A stretch of DNA of 64,000 bases from Paenibacillus alvei DSM 29 (GCF_000293805.1 NZ_AMBZ01000005.1:248001-312000); one strand, 5' to 3'. Positions 1 to 9,999 are shown, counted from the stretch's first letter. Notes: generated by a model not told the origin, from the sequence alone. Made by a program: numbers and translations.

Positions 1-65
1 TCCAAGTTCAGATACCGATAAGCCGCATAGATCATTGAACAAACGCTATAAAGGAGACTATTATT

Positions 66-602
66 GTGCAACAGCAGCTAGAACAGTTGGCAGCACAGGC
101 TCGCCAAGGGGAAAAGGAGGCATTCGGAACGCTCATCCGAACCCATGAAGCTTCCCTGTACCGAGTTGCCAAGTCAATCGTGCATTCCGATGAGGATTGC
201 GCGGACGCCATCCAAGAAGCCGTGCTGAAAGCATATCGATCGATTCATTCATTGCGCGAGCCGAAATATTTTAAGACATGGCTTATTCGGATATTGGTCA
301 ACGAATGCCGGGCATTGCTTCGCAAAAAGAAGAAAACCGTACCGTTTGTTGAGCTTCAGCATGCCAGAACCGAGACTGACGATTACGTGCATATTGAAAC
401 ACTAGAGATCGTCAACGCTTTGGATGAGGATCTTCGAATTGTCGTCACGCTATTTTATCTGGAAGACTTGCCGCTTAAGGAAGTTGCGGATCTGCTGGAT
501 CAGCCCGTCGGCACGATAAAGTCCCGACTTTACCGGGCGCGAAATAAACTGGCGGATATGTTCAATATCCATAACGGCAGCGGAAAGGAGCTTATGATCT
601 GA
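66..602 (+). CDS. ECF RNA polymerase sigma factor
   Basis: This is a 178-residue sigma-70 family factor of the ECF type, which directs RNA polymerase to a small regulon and is usually held by a membrane partner. Residues about 25-90 look like region 2 and residues about 115-165 like region 4, with the typical VGTIKSRLYRARNKL end of the helix-turn-helix. No region 3 is seen, as usual for ECF factors. The start is GTG at 66, set by AAAGGAG at about 50-56. The stop touches the ATG of the next gene, so the pair is translationally coupled. The partner at 603 is the probable regulator. Confidence 0.93.
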   Translation: MQQQLEQLAAQARQGEKEAFGTLIRTHEASLYRVAKSIVHSDEDCADAIQEAVLKAYRSIHSLREPKYFKTWLIRILVNECRALLRKKKKTVPFVELQHARTETDDYVHIETLEIVNALDEDLRIVVTLFYLEDLPLKEVADLLDQPVGTIKSRLYRARNKLADMFNIHNGSGKELMI

Positions 603-2045
603 ATGGATTCACATGTAGACAAGCAAATCCGCGAACGGCTGGCCGCTGATCTCGGCTCTGGAATTCCCAAGCTCGTGAAATCGCGATTGGAACAAACGCT
701 TCACTCGCTGGAAACCGAGCCTGCGCCTGCTGCGGAACTTCTTGATATACGCAACAGCCTGAACAGCAAACGAAGACGCAAAGCTTGGTATGTCGCCGTG
801 TCGGCCCTGCTCATCATCAGCGGGATATTAGCTTCGGGCTTCATTTCACCCGTTATGGCCGAAACGCTCAAAAAAGTGCCCTTTATCGGGCAAATCTTCG
901 ATTCGCTTGGCGATGACCTGCTGCAGCATGCCAATCGGAACGGCATGTCCGTTCCCGTGAATCTTAGCGCGACGGACAACGGCATCACATTGACCATTAC
1001 AGAAATATTGTACGACGGCGCTCAAATCAAGCTCGGGTTCAAGGAGGAATCGCAGGCGGAGCTTCCTGTTATTACGCCTAACTATCAAAGATTCGAAATG
1101 CCCAATTTGAGCAGTGACGACCCGACGATATCTTGGATCTATGCCATGACGAAAACACAAGCCAAGTCCCCGACCGAGCATTTCGGCATTTTGACGTTCG
1201 GATCAATGAATGGCGAGATACTGGAGCAAAGCGACAAGATTCCGGATAACTTTACCCTCTCTTTTACGATCAAGCAGGTCGGTGACGTTAACGGAGTTAA
1301 AGGGAACTGGGAGTTCCATGTTCCCATCAAGCTGAATAACGCGCCTACCAAAAAAATATCGGTCATGGAAACAAAAAAAACGCTGGACGGGCGCGGCTAT
1401 ATCACGCTGCAATCCGTTATCGCTTCGCCGCTTGGCACGGAAATCCGGTTTTTGACCCAATCCAGTCAGACTGCCCGCAAAGCTAATAGTCCCGATTTCA
1501 CAGGGCTTGACATCAGCTTCCTCGTCATAGACGAGAACGGCAATGAGATTGCATGGGAAGGAGGACGCGGCAGATATAGCGGAACGCGGCCGAAGAATGC
1601 AGAGTACGAAATGCTGTATCAGTATGCGCCACTGGCCGAGCATGTGAAATCGATCCGCTTCCTGCCTGTCGGGAGAGCAAATCGGTACGGGGATGTAGCC
1701 ATTCCGTTAGACCTAAACGCTCTGCCATGCAAGCTGCAGCAAGGCGATATCGGTTCCGTTACGGTAAAGAGCCTAATGTTCGAACAGGACAAAACAATTG
1801 TCCATTATGATATTAAAGGCGATTGGCCGTCAGCTCAGTCCCAAAGGCTTGTATTCATTCAAGGCAAGCAGAAACATCTTACTTACAAATGGAACACAAA
1901 ACTATTGAGCAAAAGCAACGGGATACATTCCTATGTTAGCGAGTATGAGCCCATGGATAAAAATCAGGAGATTAAATTGTATACACCCAAGATGACCAAG
2001 CCGATTTTCTTTAAGGAGCTTGAATTCCAAATCCCAATACGGTAA
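603..2045 (+). CDS. DUF4179 membrane protein, probable anti-sigma factor
   Basis: This 480-residue protein has a cytoplasmic N-terminus of about 60 residues, a basic patch (KRRRK), one membrane segment at about 62-83, then the DUF4179 signature ISPVMAETLKKVPFIGQIF and a long extracytoplasmic beta-rich region. Proteins of this layout next to ECF factors act as membrane anti-sigma factors. The ATG follows the sigma stop with no gap. The anti-sigma role is inferred from layout and position; the inducing signal cannot be read. Confidence 0.85.
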   Translation: MDSHVDKQIRERLAADLGSGIPKLVKSRLEQTLHSLETEPAPAAELLDIRNSLNSKRRRKAWYVAVSALLIISGILASGFISPVMAETLKKVPFIGQIFDSLGDDLLQHANRNGMSVPVNLSATDNGITLTITEILYDGAQIKLGFKEESQAELPVITPNYQRFEMPNLSSDDPTISWIYAMTKTQAKSPTEHFGILTFGSMNGEILEQSDKIPDNFTLSFTIKQVGDVNGVKGNWEFHVPIKLNNAPTKKISVMETKKTLDGRGYITLQSVIASPLGTEIRFLTQSSQTARKANSPDFTGLDISFLVIDENGNEIAWEGGRGRYSGTRPKNAEYEMLYQYAPLAEHVKSIRFLPVGRANRYGDVAIPLDLNALPCKLQQGDIGSVTVKSLMFEQDKTIVHYDIKGDWPSAQSQRLVFIQGKQKHLTYKWNTKLLSKSNGIHSYVSEYEPMDKNQEIKLYTPKMTKPIFFKELEFQIPIR

Positions 2046-2179
2046 AATCCGATAAAGTACAAAAGAGAAGTAAGTTTCGACAACTCCTACTATTCATTTC
2101 AGTTAGAATCATTCATAATGGGGATGAGATGGAGTCAATTCACATCTTACCGATCTATTTGCCGCACGGGGGTGATACG

Positions 2180-2392
2180 ATGACTGAGCACATGGAGAAC
2201 CAGGGTGGTGCTGAAGCTGCAGAGAGTAAGAAAGTGAGCTTGGCGGATGCCGCGAAGCGCATGCTGCAGCAGAAGAAGCAAGCCCAAGGGAAATCGCAAG
2301 GCGTGCACAAGCATCATGAGTCTGGCCAACCGACAATGAAGAGCCAGCATACGAAGAAGACGAACAACCAGCGTAAACGCATGGGTGTGTGA
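2180..2392 (+). CDS. small basic hypothetical protein
   Basis: A 70-residue hydrophilic protein rich in Lys, Gln and Ala with a positively charged C-terminal half. I do not recognise it. The ATG at 2180 is chosen because GGGGGTGAT at 2168-2176 sits at good spacing; an upstream ATG at 2129 has no clear ribosome site. It has no signal peptide or membrane segment and is followed by a strong terminator, so it is probably transcribed alone. Confidence 0.6.
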   Translation: MTEHMENQGGAEAAESKKVSLADAAKRMLQQKKQAQGKSQGVHKHHESGQPTMKSQHTKKTNNQRKRMGV

Positions 2393-2398
2393 AACCGT

Positions 2399-2446
2399 GG
2401 AGGGGCGAGCCTCAGAGCTTTATGTTCTGAAGTTCAGCCCCTCTTT
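2399..2446 (+). terminator. Rho-independent terminator
   Basis: A GAGGGGC/GCCCCTC stem followed by TTTC lies just after the small basic gene. Confidence 0.8.
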
Positions 2447-2575
2447 CATGTATAACCTGCATCCGATATCCAATTGCACCAGAAACTTTGCTGCAACCCC
2501 TCCAATAATGGTATATTGAGAACATACTGAGAAATGACTTCAGATTATGAATTCAAGGAACAGAGGTGGCTACCC

Positions 2576-3808
2576 ATGGTAAATTTCGAGCAGCAATTAG
2601 AAAAGTATGCTGAACTTATTGTAAAGGTCGGCGTCAACGTACAAAAGGATCAGGATGTATTCGTAAACAGTTCTATCGAAGTCGCTCCACTTGCCCGCCT
2701 CGTTGCTAGCAAAGCATATGAAGCAGGCGCACGCAACGTACATATCGATTGGTCAGACGAGACTGCTACTCGCTTGAAATTTGAGAAGGCATCTGACGAC
2801 GTGTTCACCCAATTCCCAGAATGGGAAGCAATGAAACGCAACTCTTTCGTCGATAAAGGTGCTGCATTCATCTCTATCGTCTCTTCCAGCCCAGACCTGC
2901 TGAAAGGGGTCGATCCACAGCGTATCGGCAACAACCAAAAAGCATCTGGACAAGCACTGGAGCATTTCCGCCGCTGCGTACAAGCGAACAAAGTAAGCTG
3001 GACGGTCGTTGCAGCCTCTTCTCGCGATTGGGCGGCAAAAGTATTCCCTGGCGTAGCTGTAGAAGAAGCAGTTGAGAAGCTGTGGGAAGCGATCTTCACA
3101 TCCATCCGTTTGAATTCGGATAATCCGGTTCAAGCTTGGACGGAACATAATGAAAACCTGCATAAAAAGGTTGAAGTATTAAACGGCAAGCATTTCCACA
3201 AGCTGCACTATACAGCTCCTGGAACAGACCTGACGATCGAATTGCCAGAAAAGCATCTGTGGGTAGGCGCAGGCAGCGTCAACGAGCAGGACGTGCCGTT
3301 CATGGCGAACATGCCAACAGAAGAAGTATTCACGGTGCCTCATAAGTTAGGCGTTAACGGCTATGTGTCCAGCACGAAGCCGCTTAGCTATGGCGGCAAC
3401 CTGATCGATAACTTTAAAATCACATTCGAAAATGGCCGCATTGTAAAGGTAGAAGCCGAACAAGGCCAAGAAATCCTGCAGCAGCTCGTCGACACAGATG
3501 AAGGCTCACATTTCTTGGGCGAAGTGGCGCTTGTGCCGCATCAATCTCCAATCTCCGAATCGAACATCTTGTTCTACAACACGCTGTTCGATGAGAATGC
3601 ATCCAACCACTTGGCGATCGGAAGCGGCTATGCATTCAACGTAGAGGGCGGAACGAAGATGTCCCAAGAAGAGTTGGAAGAGAGCGGCGTGAACCGCAGC
3701 ATTACGCACGTAGACTTCATGATCGGTTCTGCGGACATGGATATCGACGGCATTCATAAGGATGGGACAACAGAGCCTATCTTCCGCAAAGGCAACTGGG
3801 CAATCTAA
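2576..3808 (+). CDS. M29 family aminopeptidase (AmpS/aminopeptidase T type)
   Basis: This 410-residue protein is a cytosolic metallo-aminopeptidase of peptidase family M29, removing N-terminal residues from peptides. The C-terminal half carries the family's acidic and histidine metal-binding region, including GEVALVP, a run with LFDENASNH, and ITHVDFMIGS. Length matches the family (about 410). The ATG at 2576 is preferred over an upstream in-frame ATG because GAGGTG stands 7 bases before it. It is monocistronic, ending in a terminator. Confidence 0.9.
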   Translation: MVNFEQQLEKYAELIVKVGVNVQKDQDVFVNSSIEVAPLARLVASKAYEAGARNVHIDWSDETATRLKFEKASDDVFTQFPEWEAMKRNSFVDKGAAFISIVSSSPDLLKGVDPQRIGNNQKASGQALEHFRRCVQANKVSWTVVAASSRDWAAKVFPGVAVEEAVEKLWEAIFTSIRLNSDNPVQAWTEHNENLHKKVEVLNGKHFHKLHYTAPGTDLTIELPEKHLWVGAGSVNEQDVPFMANMPTEEVFTVPHKLGVNGYVSSTKPLSYGGNLIDNFKITFENGRIVKVEAEQGQEILQQLVDTDEGSHFLGEVALVPHQSPISESNILFYNTLFDENASNHLAIGSGYAFNVEGGTKMSQEELEESGVNRSITHVDFMIGSADMDIDGIHKDGTTEPIFRKGNWAI

Positions 3809-3820
3809 TAATGGCATATG

Positions 3821-3860
3821 CAAAGCAGTAGAAGCTTCCCGCTTCTGCTGCTTTTTTTAT
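3821..3860 (+). terminator. Rho-independent terminator
   Basis: The stem AGCAGTAGAAG/CTTCTGCTGCT with a T-run follows the aminopeptidase gene. Confidence 0.85.
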
Positions 3861-3991
3861 CGCAATCATGTATTGCTCTCCGCTCCATACCTGCCGCATA
3901 ATGGGAGAATAAGACAGAAGCAAGAAAGAAGATCGGTTGCCGTTTCTTGCATGCTGAATCTAATCATTTGGAATTCGAGGTGTTCCCCTCC

Positions 3992-5167
3992 ATGCGCATA
4001 TGGCATGATTTCAAGCAATTCCTTCGAGTAAAAGGCGCTCTGCATCTCGTCCTTACCCTGTTCCTGTACGGCATCGGCATGGGGATTCTGGCCCCAATGA
4101 ACGCGATTTATTTGCGGGAATCGTTAGGGCTCGGCAAGGTAGAGATTGCATCTATTTTTGCAATTTCCCTGTTTCTGAACATGGTGCTTACGATTGGTGT
4201 CGGCATGATTAGCGATTCTATGAAGCGCAAGAAGACAATTCCCCTGCTCGCGTCTATTGTCTGTATGATTGGCCTCGTCATCTATATGAATGCAGACAGC
4301 TATGTACAGGCGCTAATCGGGATGGCTCTCGCCACTGCCCCTTCTGGGATGATTATGGGGCAGCTATTCGCGATGGCGCGAAATCATGTTACGCGGCTTG
4401 CTCCTGATATTGTGGAGATGGCGCAAATCTGGATGCGCGCCACGTACAGCGTTGGCTTCTTTACCGGGCTGCTCGTCGGCGCAAACTTATACTTGCTGGC
4501 GACGTTCCACGGGGTACTGTGGGGCAATCTTGCCGGATATGCTTCCTTGTTCCTGCTGCTCTTGTTCTACAAGGAAATTACGCTCGATTCGTCAGCAGCA
4601 TCCGCCAAAGCAGGCGAACCCTTTTCACTCATCATGCTCTTTGCCATCCTGCTCCTATCATGTGCTGATGCCATACGCGGCTTATACTTGCCGCTTGTTG
4701 TGAACGAGCAATTCGGCGATCCGAGATTGATGTCCTTCATATGGAGCATACAAGCCATATTCGAGCTCCTGTTCATGACGATGGCGGGCTATTGGGCCGC
4801 CAAGTATGGCAGCAAACCCATTATTATGTTCGGAGGGTTGTTCGCACTTATAACTTATATTGCTTATAGCACAAGCGATTCCTTGACGGTGTTTTTCCTT
4901 ATGCAGCCGTTGTATTCTTTCTTTGTTTCCGTTTTATACGGTGTCGCAATGGGCTACGTGCAGCGCATGTTCATACATAAGGCAGGATTTGGTGCCAGTT
5001 TATACGTGTTCATTTCGCAAACGGCTTCTTTAATCGGCTACTTCCTGCCGCTCTTCATTGATGGTGTCACGCCGCAAATCTTCTGGATTCCAGCCGCGCT
5101 TATCGTTGCTTCCATGGGGTTGATGACAAGTGCGCTTTATACGGGACGGCAACAGCTATCAGCCTAA
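3992..5167 (+). CDS. MFS transporter
   Basis: A 391-residue integral membrane protein with about 12 hydrophobic segments and the major facilitator loop-2/3 style motif GMISDSMKRKK after the second helix. It is likely a drug or metabolite exporter, but the substrate cannot be told. ATG 3992 is preferred because CGAGGTG precedes it; an in-frame ATG at 3947 would add 15 polar residues. It stands alone with a bidirectional terminator downstream. Confidence 0.85.
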   Translation: MRIWHDFKQFLRVKGALHLVLTLFLYGIGMGILAPMNAIYLRESLGLGKVEIASIFAISLFLNMVLTIGVGMISDSMKRKKTIPLLASIVCMIGLVIYMNADSYVQALIGMALATAPSGMIMGQLFAMARNHVTRLAPDIVEMAQIWMRATYSVGFFTGLLVGANLYLLATFHGVLWGNLAGYASLFLLLLFYKEITLDSSAASAKAGEPFSLIMLFAILLLSCADAIRGLYLPLVVNEQFGDPRLMSFIWSIQAIFELLFMTMAGYWAAKYGSKPIIMFGGLFALITYIAYSTSDSLTVFFLMQPLYSFFVSVLYGVAMGYVQRMFIHKAGFGASLYVFISQTASLIGYFLPLFIDGVTPQIFWIPAALIVASMGLMTSALYTGRQQLSA

Positions 5168-5233
5168 GCATACGTAAGGAATAGAATGAATCATGAACTC
5201 ATTTATAGATACTATTTTCCTTCACTATATCAA

Positions 5234-5284
5234 TAAAAAACTGAAATAGCATGGGGAGGCAGCTCCATGCTATTTCAGTTCTTC
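5234..5284. terminator. Bidirectional terminator
   Basis: A perfect inverted repeat of about 16 bp (ACTGAAATAGCATGG and its complement) is flanked by A-run and T-run. It can end the MFS transcript. Confidence 0.85.
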
Positions 5285-5380
5285 ATTCATCAAACCTGAC
5301 TTGAAAGTTGTGCCTCCACTGTCTCATCGCGATTAATGAGACATGCAGATTCATATAGGAAAAGAATCGCACTTGCCCAT

Positions 5381-5408
5381 AAAAAAGAGAGGGCACTACT
5401 CCCTCTCC
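5381..5408 (-). terminator. Terminator of the DUF2325 gene
   Basis: On the minus strand a GAGAGGG/CCCTCTC stem is followed by six T, just after the stop at 5421. Confidence 0.85.
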
Positions 5409-5420
5409 TGCCATTTCTAT

Positions 5421-6722
5421 TTAATTTGCTTTGGCATGCGCAATGATTTGCTCTTGATGACTCCATAGGAGATGACGCAGATTCGATTTGGAGCCCTCGA
5501 TGAAATAGAACGGAATCTGATTCTGCTTCGCGATTTCAACACAATCCCAATAGGCTTGATGCGAGGTTGCCGTAAGCAAAAGGAATAATGCGGATGAGCG
5601 CTTCAGATCGTGGAAGATCCGTTTCGGATTTTTCCCATTCTCATGCACCAGTTCGGCCCCTGTCTCTGCAACCACTTCTTCAAACCATTTTTTGAGTCCG
5701 CCGACAATGGTAATTTGATGCCCTTTCAGGAATGGCTCTGGTTTCTCGTACTCCTTCTTCGCCTGTGCCTTCGCTGCACGCGCTCCAGCTCCGCCTTGAC
5801 CTTGGCTCCCATTCATTGCTGTTCGTTTCGCTTCAAGTTCTAATCCAGGCTGAGCCCGATATAAGCGGGATAATCGTGCTACTTGCTTCCCAATCTCTAC
5901 GTTAAATGAGCAAGGATCCCCATCCTTCGGCGTACGAATGGCCACATCCCGCTCATGCAGCGGGAAGCGGCTCTGTGGATCATTCAGGTCAACACAGTAC
6001 CAGGTGAAATGCTCTCCGAGCTGTACATAGCCATCATATTGAATAATAGAGCTGTTGCTGTCATCTCCTTGCAGGAGCAGTTCAATATCGTACTGCGTTG
6101 GATCATGCTGCTTCGGACGGCACAGCACACCAGCCTCATGCTGCAATTGGTGCTGAAGCACTAGACTTTCCGTAATGTTGAATGTTTGACCGGTCTCCAA
6201 TACAATGTAGCCGCCATGATCACGGCGGAAGAACGTGCCATTCACTCCGCTCTCGTCTGTCTCGTCGGACAGTTCTGCATCCGTAGCCATTATTGCATAG
6301 GGCTCAGTAAAATTGCTACCTGCTTCCCGCTCCGAAAGCGCTGTACCGCTGCTCTCTAACGCACATGCCGACTCTGCATATGGGATCGATTCATGTCTTT
6401 GATGTTCCTGCACAACATTCAATTGACCTTCCGGCTGTGCCTTGCCAGAATGGGAATGCTCTGGAGGTGTAACAGACCGTTCAGGAGAGTGCTCACTTCG
6501 CTCTTCTATAAATTGCTCAAGCTCATCAATGAGCTCCAGTGACATACGGATTTTCTGTCTTCCGTCCTTGCCAGAATGCATGGCTGCGTGGCGAGCCGCA
6601 TGAAGTGTATCCTCCACATCGGCATATAACAGTTGAATCAATTCCTGAACCGACGAGGTTAATGACTTAGGACGCAGAACTTCCGCTTTTGCGGCGGCAG
6701 CGGATTTTTCAACTGCATGCAC
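5421..6722 (-). CDS. DUF2325 domain protein, possibly the 3' half of a split gene
   Basis: A 433-residue protein whose last ~90 residues match the DUF2325 pattern (ITIVGG, then a Rossmann-like run ending in the region before HLLWSH). The middle is acidic and probably disordered. Function unknown. The only start near the front is GTG 6722, with no ribosome site and a stop codon 5 codons upstream. The frame overlaps the preceding coiled-coil gene by 64 bases around an A5 run at about 6704-6708. A one-base slip there would join both into one protein of about 770 residues. Either the two are translationally coupled or one indel has split them. Confidence 0.6.
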   Translation of the reverse strand: MHAVEKSAAAAKAEVLRPKSLTSSVQELIQLLYADVEDTLHAARHAAMHSGKDGRQKIRMSLELIDELEQFIEERSEHSPERSVTPPEHSHSGKAQPEGQLNVVQEHQRHESIPYAESACALESSGTALSEREAGSNFTEPYAIMATDAELSDETDESGVNGTFFRRDHGGYIVLETGQTFNITESLVLQHQLQHEAGVLCRPKQHDPTQYDIELLLQGDDSNSSIIQYDGYVQLGEHFTWYCVDLNDPQSRFPLHERDVAIRTPKDGDPCSFNVEIGKQVARLSRLYRAQPGLELEAKRTAMNGSQGQGGAGARAAKAQAKKEYEKPEPFLKGHQITIVGGLKKWFEEVVAETGAELVHENGKNPKRIFHDLKRSSALFLLLTATSHQAYWDCVEIAKQNQIPFYFIEGSKSNLRHLLWSHQEQIIAHAKAN

Positions 6723-7711
6723 TGCCGATTCAATTCATCGTTGTCCGCTCGCAGCACAGTAAGCTGCCTGCGCAATTGTGTCAGCTTCTCCTCTTGGCTA
6801 TGCAATTCATGACGAATGGACTCCGTCTGTTCTTCCTTGCCAGCAATCTCTTGCTGCATCAACTCAGACTCCTTCAGCAGCTTGCTCCGTTCTTGACGGC
6901 TCAGCCGAAGCTCCTCGTGAAGCTGTGTGATTTGCGCTTCTAATTCTTGAATATGTACATCCTTGTCCTGCTGCACTTGCTTCAGCTTCTGCTCGACATG
7001 CTGAAGCTGGAGTGCTGTATCAGACAGTTGACGATTTAAGCGATGAATCTGCTTCTCCGTCTTGCCTAGCGCGTTCTCCGCCTGCTTGCGCAAATGTGCT
7101 TCATGATTCAGTTTCTTCTTCATTTCTATCAATCGGTGTTCCAATTCCGTTGAGGGTTCAGAAGTATCAACAGCCGGTGCTGCTTCTTCTAATAGAGAGG
7201 ATGGTTCACTTGCCATATGCAACACAGCCTCAGCAGGGAATTCTGTAATTAATCCTTCCCTACTCTCCAACTCTTCCATGGCCTGGTTCCAAAGTGACTC
7301 TTGCTCGGTTCTGCCTGGATGAAAATACAATGACCAATAGTAATGCCAAAAGCCGTGTTCTGCCACAATGGACTCCTGCCGTGTAAGAAACGCTTCCAGA
7401 CTATTTTCATCTTCCTCTTCTAAGATGACCATGAGTTGCTTGATTATTGACGTGATTAGTGTATATTTTCGATTAAAATGATCCTGTCTTGATTTTACGT
7501 ATTTGCGAATCTCTTTAATAAATAATATGGTGGGCATACTTTTCGAAGTGCGAACCGAGGGTAAATGCAGGTCTATCGCCATTTCTCGCCTTGCCGCACT
7601 CGACATTTCCTTAAATAGAGCTACCAGCTTATCCATTGATATCGTTTGGGTCAGCTCTTCTTCTATAAAATCTTTGTACTTTTGTACCTCTTCGGCTAAT
7701 TCAGTTCGCAT
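6659..7711 (-). CDS. coiled-coil protein upstream of DUF2325
   Basis: A 350-residue protein, predicted mostly helical, with a long coiled coil over the C-terminal ~150 residues (Gln/Leu/Glu heptads). The start is placed at ATG 7711 because GGGAGGG stands 6 bases before it; an ATG at 7795 lacks a ribosome site. I do not recognise a named domain in the N-terminal half. It ends 64 bases inside the DUF2325 frame, so it may be the N-terminal part of one longer protein. Confidence 0.65.
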   Translation of the reverse strand: MRTELAEEVQKYKDFIEEELTQTISMDKLVALFKEMSSAARREMAIDLHLPSVRTSKSMPTILFIKEIRKYVKSRQDHFNRKYTLITSIIKQLMVILEEEDENSLEAFLTRQESIVAEHGFWHYYWSLYFHPGRTEQESLWNQAMEELESREGLITEFPAEAVLHMASEPSSLLEEAAPAVDTSEPSTELEHRLIEMKKKLNHEAHLRKQAENALGKTEKQIHRLNRQLSDTALQLQHVEQKLKQVQQDKDVHIQELEAQITQLHEELRLSRQERSKLLKESELMQQEIAGKEEQTESIRHELHSQEEKLTQLRRQLTVLRADNDELNRQCMQLKNPLPPQKRKFCVLSH

Positions 7712-8058
7712 TGATAACCCTCCCTGGATAAAAGTCAAGATGTCATTCATCTGCCGTTCATTGAACTCGATGTAATCCCTAAGAAGAGTTTTCATAAAAT
7801 AAGATTTCTAAATTAACACTTGCTATTATTATAATTTATATCATAGAGAACGTAGATTTCAACTGCTCCTGCAAGAAAAGTAATCGCCCTTTTCCGCGCT
7901 GAGACCGCCTTTCTTCCTCTAATGCTGTCGATTTGTATTCCTTGACGTCAACTCTAAGCTAATTTCGTCGAATTATAGAAAATCTGTCGCAAGCCCATCC
8001 ATTTGCTATAATGAATGCAAAGAACACACTAAGGGAGTCAATGGGAGGGGTATTGAAC

Positions 8059-8328
8059 ATGGCCTATTTTGCAGCAATTCTGGAAATGCAGGACGAAAGT
8101 AAAAACTTGACGTATCGCCCAAATCATTTAGAATACTTGGAACAACTCGGCAAAGAGGGGAAAGTATTCGCGAAGGGGCCGTTTGGTGACGGATCAGGCG
8201 GCATGGTCATTTACATTGCCGAGAATTTAGAGGAAGCCAAGCAACTTGCCGAGAACGATCCTTATATACAAGAAGGCGTACGCAAATTGGACTTGCGCGA
8301 ATGGAAGCTCCAGCTCGTTCAGGCATAA
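8059..8328 (+). CDS. YciI-like protein
   Basis: An 89-residue protein of the YciI/dimeric alpha-beta barrel type: MAYFAAILEM at the front, an Arg-Pro-x-His region, and the GPFGDGSGGMVIY segment with a later DPY motif, all typical of the family. The biochemical role of the family is poorly defined. ATG 8059 is chosen for GGGAGGGG about 9 bases upstream. Confidence 0.8.
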   Translation: MAYFAAILEMQDESKNLTYRPNHLEYLEQLGKEGKVFAKGPFGDGSGGMVIYIAENLEEAKQLAENDPYIQEGVRKLDLREWKLQLVQA

Positions 8329-8419
8329 TTCGCTTCATGCTTCGTTATTCGCAATCATGCCCCACTGGTTCGCCCCGGTGCGGGCATGTTCTTCTATATT
8401 AGGAAGGAGATGAACTTGA

Positions 8420-9052
8420 ATGAATCAGCAATGGAATGTAGGAATTGTGTTATTCGATGATGTTGAGGTGCTGGACTTTGCAGGCCCTTTCGAGGTGCTG
8501 TCAGTTACAACCTATCCCGATCAAGATCCTGACACGACTGCCTTAAAACCATTTCAAGTGCGCACGGTATCGGAGCACGGCAATATGATTACCGCACGTA
8601 ACGGACTGAAGGTCGTTCCTGACTTCAGCTTCTGCAATGCGCCGCATTTTGATATCGTCATCGTCCCTGGAGGGCTCGGAGCAAGAAAACGGGAACTCCA
8701 TAACCCGCACATGATCAAATGGATTCAGGAGCGAATGCGCACTGTCGATTATATGACCTCAGTATGCACAGGAGCACTGCTGCTTGCGGAGGCAGGCCTG
8801 CTGAATGGGAAGCGTGCAACGACGCATTGGGCCAGTTATGATCTGTTAGCAAATAAGTATCCAGAGGTTGAAGTCGTACGAGATGTAAAGTTTGTTGCAG
8901 ATGGCTCCATCGTGTCATCCGGCGGCATTTCCGCTGGCATCCATATGGCCTTCTACCTTGTCCAGCAGCTTCTTGGCGCGGAGGTTGCCCGAACAACTGC
9001 GAAAGATATGGAATACGACATTGTATTCGACTCAAGCAGCAGCGCAACATGA
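8420..9052 (+). CDS. DJ-1/PfpI family protein
   Basis: A 210-residue protein of the DJ-1/PfpI (glutamine amidotransferase-like) superfamily. The nucleophile elbow is SVCTGALLL at about 116-124 with the conserved Cys, preceded by VPGG and followed by THWASYD and SSGGISAG, a set seen in isonitrile hydratase-like and AraC-type regulators' amidotransferase domains. There is no DNA-binding domain. AAGGAGAT precedes the ATG. Its stop overlaps the ATG of the WYL regulator (ATGA), so the two are co-translated. Confidence 0.85.
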   Translation: MNQQWNVGIVLFDDVEVLDFAGPFEVLSVTTYPDQDPDTTALKPFQVRTVSEHGNMITARNGLKVVPDFSFCNAPHFDIVIVPGGLGARKRELHNPHMIKWIQERMRTVDYMTSVCTGALLLAEAGLLNGKRATTHWASYDLLANKYPEVEVVRDVKFVADGSIVSSGGISAGIHMAFYLVQQLLGAEVARTTAKDMEYDIVFDSSSSAT

Positions 9053-9999
9053 AAATTGATCGCTTGCTATCCATAGTCATTCTCCTTATGAATCACAAGC
9101 TGGTTCAGGCCAAGGAACTGGCTGACCGCTTCGAGGTATCCGTAAGAACGATTTATCGGGACATTGACGCGATCAACCAAGCTGGCATCCCCATCGTCAC
9201 GTATCAAGGAGCCGGCGGCGGCATCGGTCTGGCGGAAGGTTACCGGCTTGATCGAAACCTGCTGACGAACGATGAGCTTGCCGCTATTGTGACTGCGCTG
9301 CAAAGCATCTCCTCCTCCCACCCAAGCACCGACAATGAACTGCTTGTTGAGAAGCTGAGCAGCATTGTACCGCCAGCAGATTCAGCGCAGTTCCAATTGA
9401 AGACGCAGCAGTTTTTAGTAGACTTCTCCCCTTGGGGCAGCAATGGCGTGCAGGAGCAAAAGCTGTTGAGGCTGAAAAATGCGATTGAGCAGCAGCATGC
9501 CGTCACGTTTACCTATTGCAACGCCGGCGGGAAGGTATCCGTCCGCACCGCTGAACCCTATACGCTTGTACTGAAGCAACAGCGTTGGTATCTGTATGCA
9601 TACTGCAGGCTGCGTGATCAGTTCCGCCTGTTCAAGCTGCTCCGCATGAAAGACCTGCACGTAGAAGCCCAGATCTTCGAGCGGCAGGAGGTTGCTGTTC
9701 ATGACCTTCCTTGGGATCAAGAGTGGCATGCCCCGGAACGTACGGAAAGGGTCGTCCTTCGCTTCGATGCTGAGGTGCGTCATATAGCGGAAGAATGGTT
9801 CGGCGTGGAGGAGTTGCAGGAAGACGTCGAAGGCACCGTAGTGGCATCTGTTCCGTTCCCGGTTGACAACTGGCTATACGGCTTTATTCTGAGCTTTGGC
9901 AATCATGTCGAAGTGCTTGAACCGCAGTTCATTCGACAGCATATCAACCAAATCGCGGCTCGTATTGTTGAAAAATATGAAACGCAAAATGGAACCTGA
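9049..9999 (+). CDS. YafY-type HTH/WYL transcriptional regulator
   Basis: A 316-residue regulator: an N-terminal HTH_11-type helix-turn-helix at about 1-60 (LADRFEVSVRTIYRDIDAI) and a WYL-type ligand-sensing domain at about 140-220, where the motif reads RWYLYAYCR. WYL domains are thought to bind nucleic acid or small ligands. The ATG overlaps the preceding stop, so it probably controls or responds with the DJ-1-like gene. Confidence 0.88.
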   Translation: MKIDRLLSIVILLMNHKLVQAKELADRFEVSVRTIYRDIDAINQAGIPIVTYQGAGGGIGLAEGYRLDRNLLTNDELAAIVTALQSISSSHPSTDNELLVEKLSSIVPPADSAQFQLKTQQFLVDFSPWGSNGVQEQKLLRLKNAIEQQHAVTFTYCNAGGKVSVRTAEPYTLVLKQQRWYLYAYCRLRDQFRLFKLLRMKDLHVEAQIFERQEVAVHDLPWDQEWHAPERTERVVLRFDAEVRHIAEEWFGVEELQEDVEGTVVASVPFPVDNWLYGFILSFGNHVEVLEPQFIRQHINQIAARIVEKYETQNGT

